Shown here one piece after another: positions 1 to 7,105 of a DNA stretch of 64,000 bases (positions within the stretch are counted from its first letter, which is position 1; each line of letters begins with the position of its first letter). The DNA is from Bacteroidales bacterium (lineage in GTDB: Bacteria; Bacteroidota; Bacteroidia; Bacteroidales; P3), in NCBI GenBank assembly GCA_017522105.1, contig JAFXAA010000010.1:1-64000 (forward strand), given 5' to 3'. Under the pieces are notes generated by a model. The model searched no databases. It saw only the letters and a list, made by a program, of their open reading frames with translations, and had not been told where the DNA came from. The position numbers and the translations under genes are program-made.

Positions 1-331
1 ATAAAATTTCTTTTTTGACTTTTGCATACCATGTTTTTTAACTGTCCCAGATGTCCCACTGTCCCGCCCCACCAGCCTCTGCCACTCGTAATCCCCTAAT
101 CCTTACATACATGGCAACTTCACCCTTTTACCTTTCACTTCAAACGCTATCATCCTTTATCTCCCTTTATCTCCTTCTATCTCCCTAAATTTTCACTTTT
201 TCACTTTATTAACGGCTACTAAACGGCTACAAGACGGCCATAAGACCCCATCAACCGCCCCCTGAACGGCGAGCTTGTGGAGGAGCTGAAGCGGACGCCT
301 GTCGATAGGCGATAATGAGGTAATACACTTT
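1..331. other. Intergenic region with pyrimidine-rich and ACGGCTAC-type repeats
   Basis: No convincing gene lies here. The region is AT-richer than its surroundings. It holds an array of CTTTATCTCC-like units around 152-187 and spaced ACGGCTAC/ACGGCC units around 210-275, which resemble the palindrome family seen in other gaps. From about 250 to 315 on the plus strand a short frame (reading roughly DPINRPLNGELVEELKR and ending in TAA at 313-315) looks like a possible C-terminal coding remnant. It is preceded at once by an in-frame TAA, so it is not a gene in the present sequence. Confidence 0.5.
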
Positions 332-1909
332 TTATTTCACCTCGCAGGAGAGTATCTCGATGCGGCGGGCCATGGCGGCGGGGAGGCTGTAGACGGGGTC
401 TTTTGAAGTTGAGAGCTGGGAGTTGAGAGTTGAGAGTTGGTCGACGCCCTTGGGTTGCTGTGTGAGTATGAGACGGCCGTCGTCCATGGCGTCGGCGAAC
501 ATGCCGCCGCGCCAGGCGCGCAGCATGTTGACGAAGGAGGCTATGCGGCGTTCGGAGAGCACTTGGTTGTATTCGTTGCGGAACACCGGCGAGGCGTAGC
601 CCGCTATGGTCAGCACCACGCTGTGCCCCTCGTCGAGCTGCTCCTCCACATAGTCGAACAGCGCCTCCACGCGCTCGTAGTTGCCCACCACGCAGGTGTC
701 GAAGAAGAGCTGCATCATGGCCGAGTCTTCGGCGTTGTCCTGGTGGCTTATGTACTCGCCGCGCAGCTGTGCGTAGCGCCGCTGGCAGTCGGTGTAGGAG
801 GCTTCGGTGGTGCTTTTGCGGCTCGCGGGGTCGGGCTCGTCGTTGTGGAAGTAGAGGAAGAGGGGGAACATGAAGGAGTTGGGAGCTGTGAGTTGTGAGT
901 TATGAGATGTGAGTTCTGTGTTAGGAGTTGTGGTGTCGACGGCGACGACGGTATCTCTCTTGGCCAGCAGGGTGCTGTCCAGCGACCACTCGTAGATGTC
1001 GTTGCAGCACATGGAGTCGTTGAGGAAGTAGCTGTCGGCGCGGTTGCTGCTGAGGTAGCCCGCCGTGGGCATGGCGGTGGCGGAGTCGCGCTGGCTGATG
1101 GTGAAGTAGATGTCGTTCTGCTCGCTGTTGAGGCAGTGGCAGACGGCTTCGGCGCGCTGCCATGTGTTGCGCTGGCCCACGGCGCAGTAGATGTCGTGGC
1201 CGCCGCGGCCGCCGGCGCGGTTGCTGCTGAAGTAGAGCACGCCGTTGGGCTGGTCGTAGAAGGGCGTGATGTCGTCGGCTGTGCTGTTGACCTGCGGCCC
1301 GAGGTTGACGCACTCGCCGGCCGCGCCGTTGCGCACCAGCGAGTACCATATATCCATGCCGCCCATGCCGCCGGGGCGGTCGCTGACGAAGTAGAGTATC
1401 ACCGTGCTGTCGGCCAGGCGAGCGACGGCGGGATGTGTGGCGGTGTGTGTGTCGGTGTTCACCCTGCCCCTCAGCCGCTGCGGTTTGCTCCATCCGCGTC
1501 TGAGTTTCTTGGCCCACCATATCTCGCAGCGCAGGTCGGGGTCGCCCACGCGGGCGCGTGTGAAGTAGAGGTCGTTGGTCAGCGGGTCGAGGGCCAGGTT
1601 GCCCGTGTGGTCGCGCCGCGTGTTGAGGCCCCAGCGGCTGGGCTTGGGGCGTGCCAGCTTGCCGCTGCGTGCTATGCGTGCCTGGTAGACCTTCATCTGC
1701 GCGCTGTTGAAGTTGAACATTTTGCCGCCGCTTTTCTCTGGCGGCATGGCGCTGAAGGCCATGATGGTGTCGCCCACGCGTATGGCGCCGGTCTCGCTGC
1801 CGGTGGTGTTGTAGGGACTCTCAAGGTGCTTGACGGTGTATTGCGCTTGCGCGCAATTGAAAGTTGAAAGTTGAAAACTTAGAATTATGCTTGCACAGGT
1901 TGCAAGCAT
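332..1909 (-). CDS. PD40-repeat / OmpA-like C-terminal protein (type IX or gliding-associated envelope protein)
   Basis: Predicted envelope protein of 525 residues. The start is the ATG at 1909, which gives a signal peptide ending in CAQAQ; an upstream TTG at 1942 is a less likely start. Several WD40-like PD40 blades are visible in the first half (motifs such as YFVSDRPGGMGGMDIWYS and LYFSSNRAGGRGGHDIYC). The last third resembles an OmpA peptidoglycan-binding domain (FFDTCVVGNYERV, later LSERRIASFVNML). The gene lies just downstream of a PorP/SprF gene, and this pairing is common for type IX secretion or gliding accessory proteins in Bacteroidota. Three low-complexity tracts (plus-strand 405-440, 876-930 and 1855-1880) are translated in frame as STLNSQLSTS, SHNSQLTAPNS and SFQLSTFN. 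They match the GAGTTGAGAGTTG repeat family found in gaps elsewhere in the window. Family assignment is firm; the precise role is inferred. Confidence 0.8.
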   Translation of the reverse strand: MLATCASIILSFQLSTFNCAQAQYTVKHLESPYNTTGSETGAIRVGDTIMAFSAMPPEKSGGKMFNFNSAQMKVYQARIARSGKLARPKPSRWGLNTRRDHTGNLALDPLTNDLYFTRARVGDPDLRCEIWWAKKLRRGWSKPQRLRGRVNTDTHTATHPAVARLADSTVILYFVSDRPGGMGGMDIWYSLVRNGAAGECVNLGPQVNSTADDITPFYDQPNGVLYFSSNRAGGRGGHDIYCAVGQRNTWQRAEAVCHCLNSEQNDIYFTISQRDSATAMPTAGYLSSNRADSYFLNDSMCCNDIYEWSLDSTLLAKRDTVVAVDTTTPNTELTSHNSQLTAPNSFMFPLFLYFHNDEPDPASRKSTTEASYTDCQRRYAQLRGEYISHQDNAEDSAMMQLFFDTCVVGNYERVEALFDYVEEQLDEGHSVVLTIAGYASPVFRNEYNQVLSERRIASFVNMLRAWRGGMFADAMDDGRLILTQQPKGVDQLSTLNSQLSTSKDPVYSLPAAMARRIEILSCEVK

Positions 1910-1984
1910 GACTTTAGATGTTATGAACTTCGATAACCTCAATTTTCTATGGCCTTATTTCTTCTTTTTTGAACGGCGAATTTT

Positions 1985-2080
1985 ACGAAAAGTGGATAGT
2001 GGTCAGTGGCCAGTGGCTTGCGCAGGTTGATTTTGGACGAATTACTCGAATTGTCGGCGACATTTTTCATTTTTCATTTT
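1985..2080. repeat. AGTGGATAGTGG / TTTTTCATTTTTCA repeat tracts between porP-like and ompA-like genes
   Basis: The gap between the two envelope genes starts with four units of the form AGTGG(A/T/C)(T/C)AGTGG (about 1990-2016) and ends beside the PorP stop codon with repeated TTTTTCA units (about 2065-2088). The first tract is a relative of the GTGGAGAGTGG family that enters coding frames elsewhere in the window. Confidence 0.6.
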
Positions 2081-3103
2081 TCAAAATATAGGGCATTGTA
2101 TGGCCCTGCGTTTGCGGTTGTCCTTGTGTATCATGTACACCACGCCCACCTCGAAGGCACCTATGGTGTGGCTTGCCGTGGCCAGGCGCGAGAGGTTGAC
2201 GTCGTAGCAGAAGGCGAAAGTCCAGCTGCGCCAGAGCACGGCGAGGTCTATCGCCGCCGCGTCGGCGTGTCGCCCAATGATGCCTGCGCTGAAGGCCAGG
2301 TAGCGGCGCGGGTCTTCGTCGACATACCAGCGCACGTCGCAGCCGTAGACCATCTCGTTGAAGTTGCGCTGTCGCTGGTAGCCCACCACCGGCAGCAGGC
2401 CCCAGTCGCTGAGGAACCGCCATTCGGCGCGGCCGTAGATGTTGAAGTGGCGACTCAGGCGCGCGTCGGCGGCGATGTCGGTGTGGCTGATGTCGGGCTC
2501 GTTGATGTTGCGCAGCGAGGCGCCGAGCTTGGTGTAGAGCACGTCGCTGAGCTGCGAGTAGAGTGCCACGCCGGCGCCGAGGGTGGGGTAGATGACCTTG
2601 GTGCGGTTGAAGCTCTCGGTGCCGTCGGTCATCACGATGCCGTCGGTGCTGAAGCCCACCTGGCCCAGGCCGCCTTCGAGCCCCACGGAGACGATGTTGC
2701 TGCCGTCGCCGATGCCCTGGAAGTAGCTGACGATGGCCGATGCCGTCGTGGAGCCGTAGCCGAGGGTGCCGGCGCGGTCGTTGCTGACCCACAGGCCTGC
2801 GTTGAAGCCGTTGCGGTGCAGGGCGCTGCGCGCGAGGGCCACCTCGGCGGTGGCGCTGAAGGTCTGGAAGGGGGTGCTCACCGAGGCCCACTGGTTGCGG
2901 TAGACGGCCCCGAAGCGCGCCGTGGCGTCGAAGAAGCCGCTGTAGGCGGGGTTGAAGAGCAGCGGGTCGAGGTCGAACATCGAGAAGTGGATGTCCTGGG
3001 CATGCAGGGGAGTGAAGAAAGAAGAATGAAGAATGAAGAACAGGCTGACGCAATAAAGCGTGCGCCTGCAACGATTCTTCATTCTTGGTTCTTCATTCTT
3101 CAT
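2081..3103 (-). CDS. PorP/SprF family type IX secretion membrane protein
   Basis: Outer-membrane beta-barrel protein of the PorP/SprF family, 340 residues if translation starts at the ATG at 3103, one base after the tsaD stop codon. A second ATG at 3082 gives a tighter signal peptide. The mature part shows the family hallmarks: an N-terminal QDIHFSMFDLDPLLFNPAYSG segment (the usual Q-x-x-Q/H-F-S-x-F...NPAxAG pattern), then alternating barrel strands, ending in FEVGVVYMIHK. PorP/SprF proteins act with the type IX secretion or gliding machinery. The entire signal peptide is encoded by a GAAGAATGAA-armed repeat element (3008-3106): one arm supplies the MKNEE/MKN start and the other the hydrophobic FFILHSSFF core. 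The downstream PD40-OmpA gene is a common partner. Confidence 0.87.
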   Translation of the reverse strand: MKNEEPRMKNRCRRTLYCVSLFFILHSSFFTPLHAQDIHFSMFDLDPLLFNPAYSGFFDATARFGAVYRNQWASVSTPFQTFSATAEVALARSALHRNGFNAGLWVSNDRAGTLGYGSTTASAIVSYFQGIGDGSNIVSVGLEGGLGQVGFSTDGIVMTDGTESFNRTKVIYPTLGAGVALYSQLSDVLYTKLGASLRNINEPDISHTDIAADARLSRHFNIYGRAEWRFLSDWGLLPVVGYQRQRNFNEMVYGCDVRWYVDEDPRRYLAFSAGIIGRHADAAAIDLAVLWRSWTFAFCYDVNLSRLATASHTIGAFEVGVVYMIHKDNRKRRAIQCPIF

Positions 3104-3106
3104 TTT
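3008..3106. repeat. GAAGAATGAA-armed palindromic element, copy D (encodes PorP signal peptide)
   Basis: The left arm is an array of GAAGAATGAA units from about 3012 to 3041. A core beginning AGGCTGACGC follows (about 3042-3075), then a right arm of TTCTTCATTCTT units to 3106. The arms are opposed, so the element could form a hairpin. The core start GGCTGACGC matches the cores of copies A and B near 61.7 and 62.2 kb; the rest of the core has diverged. On the minus strand it lies over the start of the PorP gene and encodes its leader peptide. Confidence 0.8.
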
Positions 3107-4103
3107 ACCGGGTGTACGGAGGTAACGATATGTCGGCATACTCGCCGTGCTCGTATTTCAGCGTGGCTGCGATGCCCACCATGGCGGCGTTGTCGGTGCA
3201 GAAGCTGAAGGGCGGGATGAAAGCCTGCCAGTGGTGTTTCTGGCAGATGCGCTGCAGCTCGCTGCGCAGCAGCGAGTTGGCGCTGACGCCGCCGGCGATG
3301 GCCAGCTGGCGCACGTGGTTGTCCAGCGCGGCGCGCTCCACCTTCTTGAGCAGGAAGCCCACGATGGTCTTCTGGATGGAGGCGCAGAGGTCGGCCTTGT
3401 GCTTCTCTATGAAGTCCGGGTCTTCTTTCAGGCGGTCCCGGAGGAAGTAGAGGAACGAGGTCTTGATGCCCGAGAAGGAGTAGTCGTAGCCCGCGATGTG
3501 CGGGGTGGCGAACGTGAAGGCGTCGGCGTTGCCCTCCTTGGCCAGGCGGTCTATGACTGGGCCTCCGGGGTAGCCGAGGTCCATGATCTTGGCGGCTTTG
3601 TCGATGGCCTCGCCGGCGGCGTCGTCGATGGTGGTGCCGAGCACCGTGATGTCGAAGTAGTCGCGCAGGAGCAGTATCTGCGTGTGGCCGCCGCTGACGA
3701 GGAGGCAGATGAAGGGGAACTGCGGCATGGGCTCGCCGCGGTCTATGAAGTGGCTCAGCACGTGGGCCTGGAGGTGGTTGACCTCGACGAGGGGTTTGCC
3801 GATGGCTGTGGCGAAGCTCTTGGCGAAGCTCACGCCCACGAGCAGGGAGCCCAGCAGGCCCGGGCCGCGCGTGAAGCCCACGGCGTCCACCTCTTCCTTG
3901 CCTATGCCGGCCTGCCGCAGGGCGGTGTCCACCACGGGCACTATGTTCTGCTGGTGGGCGCGGCTGGCCAGCTCGGGCACCACGCCGCCGTACTGTTCAT
4001 GCACTTTCTGGCTGGCGATGACGTTGCTCAGCACGCGCCGGTCGCGCAGGACCGCCGCCGAGGTGTCGTCGCAGCTCGATTCTATTGCCAGTATTGTTGT
4101 CAT
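3105..4103 (-). CDS. tsaD: tRNA N6-adenosine threonylcarbamoyltransferase TsaD
   Basis: TsaD (Kae1/Gcp family, ASKHA fold), the catalytic subunit that moves threonylcarbamoyl from TC-AMP to A37 of ANN-decoding tRNAs. The start at 4103 gives MTTILAIESSCDDTSAAVL, the family's standard N terminus; an ATG six codons upstream is less likely. Visible motifs include ASRAHQQN (metal-binding His region), GFTRGPGLLGSLLVG, VNHLQAHVLSH (metal ligands), LLVSGGHTQ (nucleotide binding), GYPGGPVIDRLA, SFSGIKTS and AIAGGVSANS. The 332 residues are normal for the family. Its stop codon is followed one base later by the PorP start, so the two are probably co-transcribed. TsaD is essential in most bacteria. Confidence 0.95.
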   Translation of the reverse strand: MTTILAIESSCDDTSAAVLRDRRVLSNVIASQKVHEQYGGVVPELASRAHQQNIVPVVDTALRQAGIGKEEVDAVGFTRGPGLLGSLLVGVSFAKSFATAIGKPLVEVNHLQAHVLSHFIDRGEPMPQFPFICLLVSGGHTQILLLRDYFDITVLGTTIDDAAGEAIDKAAKIMDLGYPGGPVIDRLAKEGNADAFTFATPHIAGYDYSFSGIKTSFLYFLRDRLKEDPDFIEKHKADLCASIQKTIVGFLLKKVERAALDNHVRQLAIAGGVSANSLLRSELQRICQKHHWQAFIPPFSFCTDNAAMVGIAATLKYEHGEYADISLPPYTR

Positions 4104-4119
4104 TGTCTGTTGTCTGTAC

Positions 4120-4275
4120 ACAGCCCCTATGGCGTCTCGCCGGCATTGCTACGGCCGTCCTGTTGCATTTGCGCCGTGAAACATCGCGTCGCGGACGTTT
4201 CACGGCCGTAGGGACTCCGTGGTGTGCCGTATGGGGGCCGTGGTGTGCCGTCGGCTCTGCCGACAAGGGGCGTGT
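4120..4275. repeat. CCTACGG/GCCGTAGGG palindromic intergenic repeat
   Basis: The gap between the thioredoxin-like gene and tsaD contains opposed units: GCCCCTATGGCG and CTACGGCCGTCC on the left, TTTCACGGCCGTAGGGACTC and a repeated GTGGTGTGCCGT on the right. GCGCCGTGAAACATCGCG and CGCGGACGTTTCACGGC form a clear inverted repeat (about 4171-4211). The open frame across this region on the minus strand is a by-product of the GC-rich repeat and not a gene. Confidence 0.6.
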
Positions 4276-4289
4276 TATTGATTGTTGAT

Positions 4290-4781
4290 TTAGAGTAGCT
4301 TGCGCACCTGTTCGATGACCTCCTCCTCGCTACCGTCTTGGTAGCCAGCGTGTTGCCACACTATCTCGCCGTCGCCGTTGAGGATGAAGGTGTGGGGCAC
4401 GTTGACGACGTTCATGGCGCGCTTGAGGTCGCTGTTCTGGTCGAGGTATACCTCGTAGGGCCAGTCGTTGCCGTCGACATGGGGTTTGACGCGTGCCGCC
4501 GAGCGGGCGTCGTCGATGCTGACGGCCACGAGCTTGACGCCGGTCTCTTCCTGCCACTCGTCGTAGACTTCCTTGATGTTGTTCAGCTCGCGGTTGCAGG
4601 GTTTGCACCATGTGGCCCAGAAGCTGATGATGACGGGCTTGCCGCCGTTCTGGATGGCCGAGGACTGCACGGAGGCGCCGTCGACGGTCTTGAGCGTGAT
4701 GTTCTGCGGCATCTTGGCGTTCTGCGCCATGAGGCCTGCGGCCATGAGGAGGCCGACGATGGTGAGGATTGCTTTTTTCAT
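4290..4781 (-). CDS. Thioredoxin-like TlpA/ResA-type periplasmic oxidoreductase
   Basis: Small exported thioredoxin-fold protein of 163 residues. The N-terminal signal peptide ends around GLMAQNA. An AhpC/TSA-Redoxin domain follows, with FWATWCKPCNREL carrying the CxxC active site (Cys-Lys-Pro-Cys). Near the C terminus NVPHTFILNGDGEIVWQHAGY includes the cis-proline turn typical of the fold. Such proteins reduce disulfides in periplasmic or outer-membrane partners. The start codon overlaps the stop of the upstream polyprenyl synthase gene (4778-4781, ATGA), indicating translational coupling. The specific substrate is unknown. Confidence 0.88.
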   Translation of the reverse strand: MKKAILTIVGLLMAAGLMAQNAKMPQNITLKTVDGASVQSSAIQNGGKPVIISFWATWCKPCNRELNNIKEVYDEWQEETGVKLVAVSIDDARSAARVKPHVDGNDWPYEVYLDQNSDLKRAMNVVNVPHTFILNGDGEIVWQHAGYQDGSEEEVIEQVRKLL

Positions 4782-5530
4782 ATCGTAAGTTTGTATTGCA
4801 GGTTGTCTATTTCTTGCGTTTCGCGCTGGATGAGTTCGTGGACGAAGGCCGGGGCCTCGCCGTCGGCCAGGTCGTCGCGCATCTGGAAGAGGCGTCCGTA
4901 GTGCAGGCCGAAGTCTTCGTAGAGGGGGTTGCCGAGGGCGCAGGCTGTGGCGAAGAGGCGCGCGGTCTTGCCGTCGATGATTTTCATGTATAATGAAGAA
5001 TTGAGAGTGAAGAATGAAGAATTATCGGGGTTTGGGTTGGCTGCGTCGGCCCGTTCTTCATTCTTCGTTCTTCGTTCTTCATTCATTTGCAGCTGCAGGA
5101 GTTCGGCCTGCACCATGTCGATGACGGTGTTGTTGACGAGGCGGGTGGCCTGGCGGTCGTCGACTTCGTCGAGGAGGTGCATGATCTGCGCCAGGAGCCA
5201 GTCGCCGACGAGGACGGCTGTGGCGTTGCCCCAGCGGGCGTTGACGGAGGGCAGGCCGCGGCGCGTGTCGGCGCGGTCTATGATGTCGTCGTGCAGGAGC
5301 GAGGCGTTGTGGAGCATCTCGACGCAGGTGGCGAGGAGCATAGTGCGCCGCGAGCGGAGGGCCTCGTCGCCGCGTGTGGCTGCCGCCGTCAGGAGGAGTC
5401 GCGGGCGCAGCATCTTGCCGTTGCGGGCGGAGATGTAGTCTTCCACCTGTCGCAGCAGCGTGTTGTCGCCCTGCGTCATGCGGCGCAGGTACTCGCGGCG
5501 TACTTGTTCAAGTTCAGGCTCCAAATTCAT
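4778..5530 (-). CDS. Short polyprenyl (trans-isoprenyl) diphosphate synthase with repeat-encoded insert
   Basis: Trans-isoprenyl diphosphate synthase family, probably contributing to quinone or carrier-lipid side chains. The first aspartate-rich motif LLHDDIIDRADTRRG and the second QMRDDLAD are both present, as is the substrate lysine region (IIDGKTARLFATACALG). At 250 residues it is clearly shorter than the usual 320 or so, because the C-terminal helices after the second DDxxD are largely missing. A 33-residue segment of about residues 148-180 (MNEERRTKNEER...NSSFFTLNSSLY) is encoded by repeat element copy C and has no counterpart in the family. The 3' end overlaps the thioredoxin gene by 4 nt and the 5' end overlaps dapA by 17 nt. 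Whether this short enzyme is active is uncertain. Confidence 0.82.
   Translation of the reverse strand: MNLEPELEQVRREYLRRMTQGDNTLLRQVEDYISARNGKMLRPRLLLTAAATRGDEALRSRRTMLLATCVEMLHNASLLHDDIIDRADTRRGLPSVNARWGNATAVLVGDWLLAQIMHLLDEVDDRQATRLVNNTVIDMVQAELLQLQMNEERRTKNEERADAANPNPDNSSFFTLNSSLYMKIIDGKTARLFATACALGNPLYEDFGLHYGRLFQMRDDLADGEAPAFVHELIQRETQEIDNLQYKLTI
4989..5088. repeat. GAAGAATGAA-armed palindromic element, copy C (inside polyprenyl synthase ORF)
   Basis: An array of TGAAGAA/GAGTGAAGAATGAAGAA units (about 4992-5020) is followed by a 32-nt core (5021-5052) and an opposed TTCTTCATTCTTCGTTCTTC array to about 5086. The core has the same length as in copies A and B near 62 kb and by eye matches about 25 of 32 positions, starting ATTATC and ending GGCCC. 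It lies wholly inside the polyprenyl synthase reading frame without breaking it. Confidence 0.85.
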
Positions 5531-6404
5531 TGTAGAGGGTGGTGAGTTTGTTGGTGAGTTGTTTGGAGGCTTTGACGAGAGGCAGTCGCAGTATGTTGGT
5601 GATGCGGCCTTGGGCTTCGAGGAGGGCTTTGATGCCTGTGGGGTTGCCTTCGTCGAAGATGGCGTGCATCAGGGGCAGGAGGCGGTAGTGGATGGGCAGC
5701 GCGTGTTTGAAGTCGCCTTTGAGGGCGAGGTGCACCATGTCCGACGTCTCTTTGGGCAGGGCGTTGGCGATGACGGAGATGACGCCGTCGGCGCCGAGGG
5801 CGAGGAGGGGATAGGTGAGGGCGTCGTCGCCGCTGATGACACGGAAGCCCTGCGGGCGGTTGCGCAGTATCTCCATGACCTGGCTGATGTTGCCGGAGGC
5901 TTCTTTGATGCCTATGACGTTGGGACACTCGGCGGCGATGGCGAGGGCCGTCTCGGCGGCGATGTTGACGCCTGTGCGGCCCGGCACGTTGTACATGACC
6001 ACGGGCACCGGCGAGGCTTCGGCCACGGAGCGGTAGTGGGCCAGGAGGCCGCGCTGGTTGGGCTTGTTGTAGTAGGGGGCGACGGAGAGGATGCCTGCGA
6101 TGCCGTCGAAGTTGGTGCGGTTGATGGTGTCGGTGACGGCAAGGGTGTTGTTGCCGCCGAGGCCGAGCATAATGGGGACGCGCCCGGCGACGGTCTCGAC
6201 GATGAACTCCTTGACGGCGGCGCGCTCGCTGTCGGTCATGGTGGCTGCCTCGGAGGTGGTGCCGAGGGCCACGATATAGTCGACGCCGGAGGTTATGATG
6301 TACTCGATGAGTGCTTCGAGCTTGGTGAAGTCGACGGTCTCCTGGCCGCGACGGAAGGGCGTGATGAGCGCCACGCCGGTACCTGTGAATAGGGGTGTTT
6401 TCAT
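5514..6404 (-). CDS. dapA: 4-hydroxy-tetrahydrodipicolinate synthase DapA
   Basis: DapA condenses pyruvate with aspartate semialdehyde, the committed step to lysine and diaminopimelate for peptidoglycan. All the class I aldolase landmarks are visible: GTTSEAATM (the Thr-Thr pair), YNVPGRTG with the catalytic tyrosine, and GIKEASGNISQV with the Schiff-base lysine, followed by SGDDALTYPLLALGADGVIS. The 296 residues match the family's usual length. The 3' end overlaps the polyprenyl synthase start by 17 nt. The upstream gap (6405-6512) is filled by GTAGTGGGTAG and TTCATCATTCACC repeats. Confidence 0.96.
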   Translation of the reverse strand: MKTPLFTGTGVALITPFRRGQETVDFTKLEALIEYIITSGVDYIVALGTTSEAATMTDSERAAVKEFIVETVAGRVPIMLGLGGNNTLAVTDTINRTNFDGIAGILSVAPYYNKPNQRGLLAHYRSVAEASPVPVVMYNVPGRTGVNIAAETALAIAAECPNVIGIKEASGNISQVMEILRNRPQGFRVISGDDALTYPLLALGADGVISVIANALPKETSDMVHLALKGDFKHALPIHYRLLPLMHAIFDEGNPTGIKALLEAQGRITNILRLPLVKASKQLTNKLTTLYNEFGA

Positions 6405-6429
6405 ATAGTGTTAAGTTTTAATCGGTGAG

Positions 6430-6512
6430 TGAGAAGTGATGAGTTTGGAGTCGGTAGTGGGTAGTCGGTAGGGGATAGTGAGTAGTATCGTTCATCATTC
6501 ACCATTCATCAT
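6430..6512. repeat. GTAGTGGGTAG / CATTCACCATTCATC repeat tract
   Basis: The gap between DUF6913 and dapA consists almost entirely of degenerate short units: AGTGAGAAGTGATGAG, then GGTAGTGGGTAGTCGGTAGG (about 6453-6472), then CATCATTCACCATTCATCAT reaching the DUF6913 stop codon. The layout, with two opposed arrays around a short core, matches the other armed elements in this window. Confidence 0.6.
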
Positions 6513-7058
6513 TTATTTTTTTATCATGCTGAGGTATTCGATGATGTTGTTGAAGAAGCCTTTGAGCTCCACGTGGCCGTCGCCGCGGATGATGAGGTCG
6601 AAGACTTCGGTGGGGTCTTCCGAGGGGGTGGCATAGGCCACCTTGAGGTTGGCCTGCGTGCGCAGCGCCACGTACTGTGCAAAGAAGTTCTCGTCGCCGA
6701 TGGTGTCGATGAGGAGGTCGTAGTGGCGGCTCACGAAGGGCTCTATGGAGTCGTCGGAGGGAAGCCCCCAGACGTTGAAGTTGCTCTTGGTGCGGCAGAT
6801 GTGGGTGTTCTGGTGGGTGATGACGAAGTTGAGGTCCTGGCCGCTGTCGAGGAGGGCCATGATATGCACGGTCTTGCCCTGGTTCTCCATGACTTTGGCA
6901 AAGTGGTGGAGTATGTTCCACGAGGCTTCGTCGCTGAGGCGGCAGATGACGCCGATGGTGCGCACTTCCTCGATGTTGTCTATCTTCTTCTCGCGCGGGG
7001 CAGCCTTGAGGTCGCGGATGATGCTGCGACGGCGTATGTCTTTGATGAAGTCGAACAT
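6513..7058 (-). CDS. DUF6913 family protein
   Basis: Protein of 181 residues without a signal peptide or membrane segment, matching the Bacteroidota-specific DUF6913 family that commonly accompanies dapA. Visible landmarks are an N-terminal basic amphipathic stretch (MFDFIKDIRRRSIIRDLK), a central YDLLIDTIGDENFFAQYVA segment and a terminal HVELKGFFNNIIEYLSMIKK. The biochemical function is unknown. Position between rnhB and dapA in a co-directional run suggests co-transcription with cell-envelope and lysine genes. Confidence 0.75.
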   Translation of the reverse strand: MFDFIKDIRRRSIIRDLKAAPREKKIDNIEEVRTIGVICRLSDEASWNILHHFAKVMENQGKTVHIMALLDSGQDLNFVITHQNTHICRTKSNFNVWGLPSDDSIEPFVSRHYDLLIDTIGDENFFAQYVALRTQANLKVAYATPSEDPTEVFDLIIRGDGHVELKGFFNNIIEYLSMIKK

Positions 7059-7105
7059 GATTTGTGGTATGGGTTATAGATTGTTTTGTCCGTTCGGTTG
7101 TCTGG

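Noticed and set aside
250..315. Short plus-strand frame reading DPINRPLNGELVEELKR and on to TAA
   Set aside because: It looks protein-like, but is preceded immediately by an in-frame stop and too short to assign; mentioned only as a possible remnant.
437..1867. Long plus-strand open frames opposite the OmpA/PD40 gene
   Set aside because: They mirror codon bias of the minus-strand gene, have valine/alanine-rich nonsense composition and no family signatures.
3997..4266. Minus-strand frame of 89 codons upstream of tsaD
   Set aside because: It reads through palindromic repeat units and overlaps the tsaD start in another frame; composition is repetitive and without homology features.
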